This document shows positions 1 to 5,743 of a stretch of 6,114 nt of DNA, piece by piece. Each line of letters begins with the position of its first letter. The first letter of the stretch is position 1. The notes beneath the pieces are model-generated. The model was not told where the DNA came from and did no database searches. It saw nothing but the letters and a program-made list of their open reading frames with translations. Made by a program: the position numbers and the translations under genes. This stretch comes from DATCZB01 sp035513215 (lineage in GTDB: Bacteria; Pseudomonadota; Gammaproteobacteria; Steroidobacterales; Rariloculaceae), in assembly GCA_035513215.1 (NCBI GenBank), contig DATKCK010000072.1, forward strand, positions 1 through 6,114, given 5' to 3'.

Positions 1-1254
1 GGCTTTTACGTTGGCCGGGTCGACCGGCACGACACCGACCTCGCTCGCCATGATCACGCGGTCGTCATGCGTCAGGTAATAGCGGCTCGGCCTGAGCCCG
101 TTCCGGTCGAGCACGGCGCCGATGTACTTGCCGTCCGTGAAGGCGATCGAAGCTGGCCCGTCCCAGGGCTCCATGATGCAGGACTGAAACTCGTAGAACG
201 CCTTCTTGCTCTCCGGCATCAGCTCGTTCTTCTGCCAGGCCTCTGGGATCATCATCATCACGGCTTCCTGCAGCGTGCGGCCCGTCATCAGCAGGAACTC
301 GAGCACGTTGTCGAACGCGCCGGAGTCTGACGTGTCGGGCTCGACGACCGGGAAGACCTCCTGTAACGAATCGCCGAAGAGCTCCGACTCCATGACACCT
401 TCGCGTGCCCGCATCCAGTTGACGTTGCCGCGCAGCGTGTTGATCTCGCCGTTGTGGGACATGAAGCGGTTCGGTTGCGCGCGGTCCCAGCTCGGGAAGG
501 TGTTCGTCGAGAAGCGCGAGTGCACCATCGCGAGATGGCTCTTGTAGTCCGGGTCGCGCAAGTCCGGATAGAAGTCCGGGAGCTGTGCCGGCGTCAGCAT
601 GCCCTTGTAGATCAGCACCTTGGTCGAGAGGCTGCAGACGAAGAACGACTTGGCCTGCTTCAGTCCCGTCTCGATCCTGAGCTTGCGGCTCGCTCGCTTT
701 CGGATCAGGTAAACCTTGCGCTCGAACGCGTCGCCTTCGAGGTCGTCTCCGGCCGCGATGAAGAGCTGCTCGATCGCGGGCTGCGCCTCTCGGGCCGTCC
801 GGCCGAGGTCGGCCCCGTCCGGATCGACCGGCACCTCGCGCCAGCCGACGAGCCTTTGCCCTTCCTCGGCGCAAATCTCGGCGATGACGCGTTTGCAGGT
901 CTCGCGCTCGGCGGCATCCGTCGGCAGGAAGACGTTGCCCGCCGCAAAGCGCCCGGGCTCCGGCAACTCGGCGCCGAGGGACTCCTTCGCCACGCGCGCC
1001 AAAAACTCGTGCGGCAGCGCCGTCAGGATGCCGGCGCCGTCGCCCGTGTTCGCCTCGGCACCGCGCGCGCCGCGGTGATCCATGCGGCAGAGCAGGTGAT
1101 CGGCGTCGCGCACGATCTGGTGACTGCGTTCGCCTTTCACGTGTGCCACGAAGCCGACCCCGCAGCTGTCGTGCTCGAATTCCGGACGATAGAGGCCCGT
1201 CGCCTCGGGCGGGCGTCCTGGGTCCTTGCTCGGTCGTCGATGTCCCGGAGTCAT
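1..1254 (-). CDS. gltB: Glutamate synthase large (alpha) subunit, N-terminal 418 residues, cut by left edge
   Basis: The large subunit of NADPH-glutamate synthase (GOGAT) takes the amide nitrogen of glutamine and, with 2-oxoglutarate, makes two glutamates in the cytoplasm. What is visible is the class II glutamine amidotransferase domain. A short propeptide precedes Cys31 in HDSCGVGF, which should become the N-terminal nucleophile after cleavage. Then come HRGARGAEANTGDGAGI (residues 60-76), the substrate-binding loop MSHNGEINTLRGN (265-277) and DRNGLRPSRYY (383-393). All are textbook GltB. The full protein is about 1,500 residues, so the central, FMN/Fe-S and C-terminal parts lie off the left edge. 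The ATG at 1254 is chosen because it leaves a 30-residue propeptide and has AGGGA five bases upstream. The frame is open to base 1 with no stop. A gltD small-subunit gene commonly follows, but that is outside the window. Identification is near certain. Confidence 0.97.
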   Translation of the reverse strand, partial: MTPGHRRPSKDPGRPPEATGLYRPEFEHDSCGVGFVAHVKGERSHQIVRDADHLLCRMDHRGARGAEANTGDGAGILTALPHEFLARVAKESLGAELPEPGRFAAGNVFLPTDAAERETCKRVIAEICAEEGQRLVGWREVPVDPDGADLGRTAREAQPAIEQLFIAAGDDLEGDAFERKVYLIRKRASRKLRIETGLKQAKSFFVCSLSTKVLIYKGMLTPAQLPDFYPDLRDPDYKSHLAMVHSRFSTNTFPSWDRAQPNRFMSHNGEINTLRGNVNWMRAREGVMESELFGDSLQEVFPVVEPDTSDSGAFDNVLEFLLMTGRTLQEAVMMMIPEAWQKNELMPESKKAFYEFQSCIMEPWDGPASIAFTDGKYIGAVLDRNGLRPSRYYLTHDDRVIMASEVGVVPVDPANVKA

Positions 1255-1259
1255 GGCTT

Positions 1260-1264
1260 TCCCT
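1260..1264 (-). promoter_or_regulatory. Ribosome binding site of gltB
   Basis: AGGGA on the minus strand lies 5 nt before the ATG at 1254. It supports that start over other in-frame codons. Confidence 0.6.
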
Positions 1265-1313
1265 GGCGGAGTCGGCTCAATCCCCGCTTGTTTTCGCTTT
1301 GGTATTGCAGGTT

Positions 1314-1359
1314 CCGGCTGTTCGAGCCGGTCAGCGCGTGCCGCGGCTGATGATGCCGC
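1314..1359 (-). promoter_or_regulatory. Two hairpins in the gltB leader
   Basis: The leader predicted from the promoter at 1409-1438 contains two perfect inverted repeats: CCGGCT/AGCCGG (1314-1319 with 1325-1330, 5-nt loop) and GCGGC/GCCGC (1343-1347 with 1355-1359, 7-nt loop). Neither is followed by a T-run on the minus strand, so they do not look like intrinsic terminators. They may fold in the mRNA. A regulatory role is only a possibility, because short GC-rich inverted repeats arise by chance in such DNA. The rest of the 1255-1537 gap holds no convincing gene. Confidence 0.3.
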
Positions 1360-1408
1360 TGCGGCGGTGCCCTCGCAGCGGGCCGGAGCAATCCTGGGCC
1401 GACCGATT

Positions 1409-1438
1409 ACTATATGGAACAGGCGATTGCAGAGTCAA
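1409..1438 (-). promoter_or_regulatory. Sigma70-type promoter for gltB
   Basis: Read on the minus strand, TTGACT (1438-1433) and TATAGT (1414-1409) are separated by 18 bases. Each hexamer matches the consensus at five of six positions, which is striking in this GC-rich sequence. Transcription would start near 1402, giving a leader of about 150 nt before the gltB ATG. This is inferred from sequence only. Confidence 0.6.
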
Positions 1439-1525
1439 TCGCGAGGGGCCCGGCGCCGGCCTCGACCTTTGATGTGCCGGCGTCTGACTCGCCGCGGCGC
1501 TCGGGGCGAGGACGCTGCCGTCGGC

Positions 1526-1531
1526 TATGAT
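1526..1531 (+). promoter_or_regulatory. Candidate -10 element for the EamA transporter (possible leaderless start)
   Basis: TATGAT (five of six matches to TATAAT) ends 6 nt before the GTG at 1538. No good -35 hexamer sits at the right distance (about 1503-1508 is GC-rich). If used, transcription would start at or next to the GTG, giving a leaderless mRNA. That would fit the absence of a Shine-Dalgarno sequence just upstream of this start. Confidence 0.35.
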
Positions 1532-1537
1532 GCGCCG

Positions 1538-2458
1538 GTGTCCCGCGGCAGCGACGAATCCCGCCACGCCATTCTCGGCGTCGGTCTCAAGCTCGTGTCC
1601 GTCATATGCCTTGCGGGCATGGCGGCCTGTGTCAAGTACCTTGGCTCCGACGTGCCGGCCGGGCAGGCCGTTTTCTTTCGCGGCGCGATCTCGATGCTCG
1701 TGATCGTCGCCTTTGCCTGGTGCACCGAGGGCCTCGGAGTCCTGAAGACGCGAAACTGGCGCGCGCACGCCTCGCGCTCACTCGCGGGCTCGCTCAGCAT
1801 GTTCTGCTGGTTCATCTCTCTGACCTTGATTCCGCTCGCTCAGATGACGGCAATCTCGTTCACCGTTCCGCTCTTTCTGACCGTGCTCGCGATGGTGGTT
1901 CTGCACGAGCAGATCCACGGGTACCGCTGGACGGCGCTCGCGATCGGCTTTGCCGGCGTGCTCGTCATCGTGGGGCCCGGGCTCGTGAGCGGCGGGGGCA
2001 GCGCCGCGGGCGTCGGGATCGCGCTCGTCGCGGCTGTGCTCGCGGCCTTTGCGCTGATGTTCCTGCGCCGCATGAGCGGCGAAGAGCATGCGTTGACGAT
2101 CACGTTCTATTTTTTTCTGACGTCGTCGGCGCTCGCGCTCGTGTCCCTTCTCATCCAGCCGTGGCCGATGCCGTCGCGCGAGCAGTGGGTCCTGCTCGGG
2201 ATGACGGGCGGCTTCGGGGTCGCCGGTCAGCTCACGATGACCTATTGCTATCGTTATGCAGAAGCCTCGCTCGTTGCGCCGCTCGACTACGTGACGATGC
2301 TCGTCGCGATCGCGATCGGCTACTACGTGTTCGGAGAGGTTCCGGGTGTCTCGACCTGGGCCGGCGCGCCGCTCGTCATTGTGGCCGGCGGCATCATTCT
2401 CTGGCGCGAGTACGTCAAGCTCAGGCGGATTCGGTCTGCCGGGCGCCTCGAGCCCTAG
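1538..2458 (+). CDS. EamA/DMT-superfamily inner-membrane transporter
   Basis: This 306-residue protein is a drug/metabolite transporter built from two EamA repeats, expected to have ten membrane helices. Hydrophobic segments run almost throughout, starting at about residue 11. Family hallmarks include KYLGSDVPAGQAVFFRG after helix 1 (Arg48 conserved in these proteins). Each repeat ends with a glutamate-containing turn: VVLHEQIHGYRW in the first and YYVFGEVPGVSTW in the second, followed by a last helix and a basic tail (WREYVKLRRIRSAGR). The frame is open upstream to 1226, but that extension is Arg/Ala-rich with no membrane character. The GTG at 1538 gives the usual family length and puts helix 1 near the N-terminus. 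An in-frame ATG at 1472 is the alternative. Family members export amino acids, nucleosides and other metabolites or import cofactors, and the substrate cannot be told here. It is transcribed divergently from gltB and converges on the amidase gene. Confidence 0.88.
   Translation: MSRGSDESRHAILGVGLKLVSVICLAGMAACVKYLGSDVPAGQAVFFRGAISMLVIVAFAWCTEGLGVLKTRNWRAHASRSLAGSLSMFCWFISLTLIPLAQMTAISFTVPLFLTVLAMVVLHEQIHGYRWTALAIGFAGVLVIVGPGLVSGGGSAAGVGIALVAAVLAAFALMFLRRMSGEEHALTITFYFFLTSSALALVSLLIQPWPMPSREQWVLLGMTGGFGVAGQLTMTYCYRYAEASLVAPLDYVTMLVAIAIGYYVFGEVPGVSTWAGAPLVIVAGGIILWREYVKLRRIRSAGRLEP
2455..2458. other. Shared CTAG: overlapping stop codons of convergent genes
   Basis: The palindrome CTAG supplies TAG on the plus strand (2456-2458, transporter) and TAG on the minus strand (2457-2455, amidase). 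The two coding regions therefore overlap tail to tail by 4 bp, with no room for a terminator between them. Confidence 0.85.
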
Positions 2459-4044
2459 TCGGATGCCGCCTCCGTGGGTTGCGCGACGGCTTCCGGCGTG
2501 GGCGGCCGTCGCGCCAGCGTCGCCTGCTCGAAGGCATGGGCGATCTCGATCAGCGCCTTGTCTTCCCATTCGTCGCCGATGAAGCTCAAGCCTATCGGAA
2601 GGCCGTCGACGAATCCGCCCGGCACAGTGATGCTCGGAAAGCCCGCGGTGGCGGCGAGGCTTGCGCTGCTGAGATTGAAATCGTCGCCGTTCTCGAGGTC
2701 GGTGATCCACGCCGGGCCATTCGTGGGCGCGACGATGGCGTCGAGCCCGTGCTCGTCGATCGCGGTCCGCAGGAGCACACGGGAAACGCGCTTGCTGAGC
2801 TCGAGCGCGTCGAGATACTCGGGATCCGACAGCGGTCCCCGGGCCTGGGCCGCTTCCATCAGGTCCTGCCCGAAATACGGCATCACGCGATCCGCATTGG
2901 CGGTATTGAACGCAATCACATCGGCCAGCGTCTCGATCGGGGCTTCGGAGCGGTCGAGGTAGAGCTCGAGATCGGCCTTGAACTCGTAGTTCATGACGAC
3001 GTACGAGGCGAGCGTCGCTTCACGCAGCCGTGCCGCGTCGATTCCGGCTGGATCGACGATCAGCGCGCCCCGCTGCCGCATGGCTTCGATGCCCGAATCG
3101 AGAATCGCGCGCACCTCGACCTCTTCCTCGGAGCCGAGATAGGTTCGCCAGACGCCGATGCGCTTGCCCGCGAGCGTGGCGCGGCCGAGATCCGCCGCAT
3201 AGTCGGCGACCGGAGGGGCATCGGCGGTGATCGGATCATCGGGGTCGGGGCCTGCCATCGCCGTCAACAGAATCGCAGCGTCTTCGACCGTCCGTGCCAT
3301 CGGTCCTGCCGTGTCCTGGCTATGCGCGATCGGAATGATTCCGCTTCGGCTCACGAGGCCGAGCGTCGGCTTGATGCCGACGATGCCGTTGACGCCGGCG
3401 GGACAGACGATCGAGCCGCTCGTCTCGGTGCCAACGGCAACGACCGCGAGATTCGCCGACACGGCGACGGCCGAGCCGCTCGACGAACCGCACGGGTTGC
3501 GCACGGGATCGTACGGATTCCTCGTCTGACCCCCGACGCTGCTCCAGCCGCTCGTTGCCCGGCTCGAGCGAAAGTAAGCCCATTCGCTCAGGTTGGTCTT
3601 CGCGAGAATCAGCGCGCCGGCCGCCCGCAGCCTCGACACGAGATGCGCATCCTCGGCCGGCCGGTGACCTTCCAATGCCAGCGAGCCCGCCGTCGTCGAC
3701 ATGCCGTCGGCCGTATCGATATTCGCCTTCAGCACGACCGGAATCCCGTGCAGCGGGCCGCGGGCACCCTGCTCCCGCCGCTCGCGATCGAGCGCGTCGG
3801 CGATCGCAAGCGCATCGTCGTTTTGCTCGATGATCGAGCCGAGCGCCGGTCCCTGCCGGTCCAGCCGTTCGATTCGGTCGAGATAGTGCTCGGCGAGAGC
3901 GCGGGCGGTCAGTCGCCCGTCCGCCATCAGCGCCTGGAGCTCGGCGATCGTTCGCTCTTCGATCGGGACTTCGGCCTCACGGGGCGCGCAGGCGGCTGCG
4001 AGTAGCCAGACGGCCAGAAGCCAGGGTGCAATTTTCTGCATCAT
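2455..4044 (-). CDS. Amidase-signature family hydrolase, peptide-amidase-like, probable lipoprotein
   Basis: This 529-residue enzyme belongs to the amidase signature family, which hydrolyses amide bonds with a Ser-cisSer-Lys triad. Numbered from the ATG at 4044, the triad is Lys106 (GIPVVLKANID), cis-Ser187 (CGSSSGSAVAV) and nucleophile Ser211 (GTETSGSIVCPAG). The 24-residue spacing between the two serines is typical. Stretches such as GPLHGIP, AKTNLSEWA, GGQTRNPY and SQDTAGPMARTV closely resemble, from memory, the C-terminal peptide amidase of Stenotrophomonas maltophilia, which deamidates peptide amides. Substrate remains inferred. The N-terminus (MMQKIAPWLLAVWLLAAAC) is a short basic end, a hydrophobic core and a lipobox-like AAAC, so Cys19 could be lipidated. 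Ala at +2 would then favour the outer membrane. The frame extends to a TTG at 4077, but ATG 4044 (or 4041) starts cleanly at the signal peptide. No strong ribosome site is seen. Confidence 0.92.
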   Translation of the reverse strand: MMQKIAPWLLAVWLLAAACAPREAEVPIEERTIAELQALMADGRLTARALAEHYLDRIERLDRQGPALGSIIEQNDDALAIADALDRERREQGARGPLHGIPVVLKANIDTADGMSTTAGSLALEGHRPAEDAHLVSRLRAAGALILAKTNLSEWAYFRSSRATSGWSSVGGQTRNPYDPVRNPCGSSSGSAVAVSANLAVVAVGTETSGSIVCPAGVNGIVGIKPTLGLVSRSGIIPIAHSQDTAGPMARTVEDAAILLTAMAGPDPDDPITADAPPVADYAADLGRATLAGKRIGVWRTYLGSEEEVEVRAILDSGIEAMRQRGALIVDPAGIDAARLREATLASYVVMNYEFKADLELYLDRSEAPIETLADVIAFNTANADRVMPYFGQDLMEAAQARGPLSDPEYLDALELSKRVSRVLLRTAIDEHGLDAIVAPTNGPAWITDLENGDDFNLSSASLAATAGFPSITVPGGFVDGLPIGLSFIGDEWEDKALIEIAHAFEQATLARRPPTPEAVAQPTEAASD

Positions 4045-4145
4045 CCGAACGTGCTGCTCGCGGCCCACGAAGGCCAAGCGTATGTGCCTTCACGAGGGGC
4101 GACAAGCCAAGTCCGATGCACCCGAAGCGCACTACAATCCTGGCA
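4045..4145. other. Divergent intergenic region between amidase and SDR genes
   Basis: This gap of about 100 bp must carry the start signals of both genes. Facing the SDR gene there is a TACAAT element (entered separately). Facing the amidase gene I see only a weak TTGTCG-N17-TACGCT arrangement on the minus strand (within about 4070-4105), which I do not call as a promoter. No small gene is evident. Confidence 0.45.
4133..4138 (+). promoter_or_regulatory. Candidate -10 element for the SDR gene (possible leaderless start)
   Basis: TACAAT (five of six matches to TATAAT) ends 7 nt before the ATG at 4146. The bases at -35 (about 4110-4115) do not resemble TTGACA. If this is the -10 box, transcription would begin on the ATG itself. 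No Shine-Dalgarno sequence precedes the ATG, which agrees with that. Confidence 0.4.
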
Positions 4146-4982
4146 ATGAGCGACTCGAGCCGGAAGACGATTCTGATCACGGGTTGCTCGAGCGGCATCG
4201 GCTACGACGCGGCCACGACCCTGAGCGCGCGAGGCTGGCGCGTGTTCGCCACCTGCCGCAAGCGCGGCGATTGCGAGCGCCTGCTGGCGGAAGGGCTCGA
4301 GAGTTTCGTTCTCGATTACGCCGACGAGTCTTCGCTCGAGCTCGCCGTCGCCGAGGTCAAAAGGAGAACGGGCGGCAGGCTCGATGCGCTGTTCAACAAC
4401 GGCGCTCACGCGCTGCCGGGCGCCGTCGAGGATCTGCCGCGCGGAGGGTTGCGCGAGATCTTCGAGGTCAATCTGTTCGGCCCGTTCGATCTGATGAACC
4501 GCTGCCTGCCGATGCTCCATGCGTCGGACGATGCCCGGGTCGTGAACTGCTCGTCGGTCTTAGGCTTCGCCGCGATTCCGTTTCGGGGCGCCTATAGCGC
4601 GACGAAACATGCGATGGAAGGGCTGACCGATACGCTGCGGCGCGAGAACAGGAACGCGCGCGTGAAGTACATCCTGATCGAGCCAGGCCCGATTGCGACG
4701 CGAATCCGCGAGAATGCGATACCGCACTTCGAGAAATGGATCGACTGGCAGAGCTCGCGCAGGCGGGGGTTCTACGAGAAGCACTTTCGCCCGCGGCTCT
4801 ACCGAACCGACACCAAGAAGGATCCGTTCGAGCTGCCGCCGTCGGCCGTCACGCGCAAGTTGATTCACGCGCTAGAGGCGCGAAGGCCAAGACACAGATA
4901 CTTCGTGACCGTCCCGACCTATCTCGCAAGCATGATCCGACGCCTGCTTCCGACCGGATGGCAGGACGCTCTTTTGAGCTGA
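4146..4982 (+). CDS. SDR-family NADP-dependent oxidoreductase, YbbO-like
   Basis: This 278-residue classical short-chain dehydrogenase/reductase is a cytoplasmic enzyme that reduces carbonyls or oxidises alcohols with a nicotinamide cofactor. The Rossmann motif TGCSSGIG is at residues 12-19. Arg38-Lys39 at the end of beta-strand 2 (FATCRKRGD) suggests preference for NADP(H). The catalytic residues are Asn109 (EVNLFG), Ser137 (NCSSVLG), Tyr150 and Lys154 (AYSATKHA). The EPGPIATRI segment (179-187) and the C-terminal PRHRYFVTVPTYLASMIRRLLPTGWQDALL resemble E. coli YbbO, an NADP-dependent aldehyde reductase, from memory. The usual NNAG is NNGA here (84-87). ATG 4146 is chosen because the Rossmann strand starts seven residues later. 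An in-frame ATG at 4116 would add ten residues. Its substrate is unknown. It is divergent from the amidase and convergent with the response regulator, so it is probably transcribed alone. Confidence 0.92.
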   Translation: MSDSSRKTILITGCSSGIGYDAATTLSARGWRVFATCRKRGDCERLLAEGLESFVLDYADESSLELAVAEVKRRTGGRLDALFNNGAHALPGAVEDLPRGGLREIFEVNLFGPFDLMNRCLPMLHASDDARVVNCSSVLGFAAIPFRGAYSATKHAMEGLTDTLRRENRNARVKYILIEPGPIATRIRENAIPHFEKWIDWQSSRRRGFYEKHFRPRLYRTDTKKDPFELPPSAVTRKLIHALEARRPRHRYFVTVPTYLASMIRRLLPTGWQDALLS

Positions 4983-5031
4983 GCTCGCGCGCCCGGCCGA
5001 CGGTCCTGCTGCGCATCTTGCGCGATCGAAA
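4983..5031. other. Convergent intergenic gap, no clear terminator
   Basis: These 49 bp separate the stops of the SDR and response regulator genes. A short inverted repeat, GCGC-ATCTT-GCGC (5011-5023), is the only structure I see. It has a four-base stem, no T-run on either strand, and is too weak to call as an intrinsic terminator. Confidence 0.3.
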
Positions 5032-5730
5032 CTAAACCCAGCGGTACCCCATCCCGTAAACCGTCTCGATCGAAGCAAACCCGGGATCCACGGCGACGAA
5101 TTTGGCGCGAATGCGCTTGATCTGCGAGGTCACCGAGCCGTCATCGAGCACCGTGCTCGCCGCTGCCATCAGCTGGTCGCGGTTGCGCACATGACCCGGA
5201 TGCTCGGCAAGCGAATGCACGACCCAGAACTCGGTGACGGTCAGCGGCACGGGCTCGTCCTTCCAGCGCGCCATCAGCCTGGCCGTGTCGAGCACGAGCT
5301 CGCCGCGCTCGAGCGTCTCGTCGCGGTCCTGCCCGGACTCGAGCGCGTCAACGCGTCGAAACAATGCAGCGACGCGCGCGAGCAGGTGATCGATGCTGAT
5401 GTTCTTCGTCAGATAGTCGTCGGCGCCGAGCCTAAGGCCCGATACGGTATCGAGCTCGGAGTCCCGCGCCGTCAGGAAAATGATAGGCAGGCTCGCGGAG
5501 CGCGAGCGAAGCTCGCGGCAAAGCTCGAAACCGCCTTCGACCTCGCGGCCGAGATTGATGTCGATTATGACGAGATCGGGCAGATTCGCGGAGAACGCGC
5601 TCATGGCCTCGCGCCGATCCGCAAATGCCTGCACGCGATAGCCGCGCCGCCTCAGGCCCGCGGCGTAGTTCTCGCGGATTGCGGCTTCGTCCTCGACGAC
5701 TGCGACCGTTCTCGGAGCGCTTTCGCTCAC
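5032..5730 (-). CDS. OmpR/PhoB-type response regulator, resembles the dedicated sortase system regulator PdsR
   Basis: This 232-residue two-component regulator is activated by phosphorylation from a sensor kinase and binds DNA. The receiver domain (about 8-125) has the acidic pair Glu13/Asp14, the phosphoacceptor Asp57 (LVIIDINLG), Thr87 (FLTARD), Tyr106 and Lys109 (GADDYLTKN). The usual Lys-Pro after the last strand is Lys-Asn. The C-terminal winged helix (about 135-232) ends in IETVYGMGYRWV. Several stretches, such as EGGFELCRELR, SGLRLGADDYLTK, LTVTEFWVVHSLAEHPGHV and TSQIKRIRAKF, match my memory of the proteobacterial dedicated sortase system regulator rather than generic OmpR proteins. 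The start is a GTG at 5730 with AGGGGAG 6 nt upstream. It lies 12 bp after the DUF962-like gene, so the two are very likely cotranscribed. No histidine kinase lies in the window. OmpR class is certain; the PdsR subfamily is probable. Confidence 0.95.
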   Translation of the reverse strand: MSESAPRTVAVVEDEAAIRENYAAGLRRRGYRVQAFADRREAMSAFSANLPDLVIIDINLGREVEGGFELCRELRSRSASLPIIFLTARDSELDTVSGLRLGADDYLTKNISIDHLLARVAALFRRVDALESGQDRDETLERGELVLDTARLMARWKDEPVPLTVTEFWVVHSLAEHPGHVRNRDQLMAAASTVLDDGSVTSQIKRIRAKFVAVDPGFASIETVYGMGYRWV

Positions 5731-5736
5731 GACCCA

Positions 5737-5743
5737 CTCCCCT
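5737..5743 (-). promoter_or_regulatory. Ribosome binding site of the response regulator
   Basis: AGGGGAG on the minus strand sits 6 nt before the GTG at 5730 and begins inside the stop codon (TGA, 5745-5743) of the upstream gene. It fixes the GTG as start and suggests translational coupling. Confidence 0.75.

Noticed and set aside
65..874. A 269-codon open frame on the minus strand
   Set aside because: It is another frame of gltB. The true gltB frame carries all the amidotransferase motifs, while this one is Arg-rich with none.
454..1350. A 298-codon open frame on the plus strand
   Set aside because: It lies antisense to gltB and its composition mirrors that gene. No domain or ribosome site supports it.
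1226..1537. N-terminal extension of the EamA transporter by 104 codons
   Set aside because: The added stretch is low-complexity Arg/Ala/Gly sequence overlapping the gltB start and its promoter. Family length and the position of helix 1 fit the GTG at 1538.
1778..2710. A 310-codon open frame on the minus strand
   Set aside because: It is antisense to the transporter and out of frame with the amidase. It is rich in Arg, His and Glu and is not protein-like.
1606..4005. A 799-codon open frame on the plus strand
   Set aside because: It runs out of frame through the transporter and antisense through the amidase. Its translation is Arg/Ala/Gly-rich with no recognisable domain, as expected for a shadow of GC-rich coding DNA.
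4045..4077. Upstream TTG start for the amidase
   Set aside because: It would put 11 extra polar residues before a normal signal peptide. The ATG at 4044 begins exactly where the signal peptide should.
5011..5023. GCGC-ATCTT-GCGC as a bidirectional terminator
   Set aside because: The stem is only four base pairs and there is no T-run on either side.
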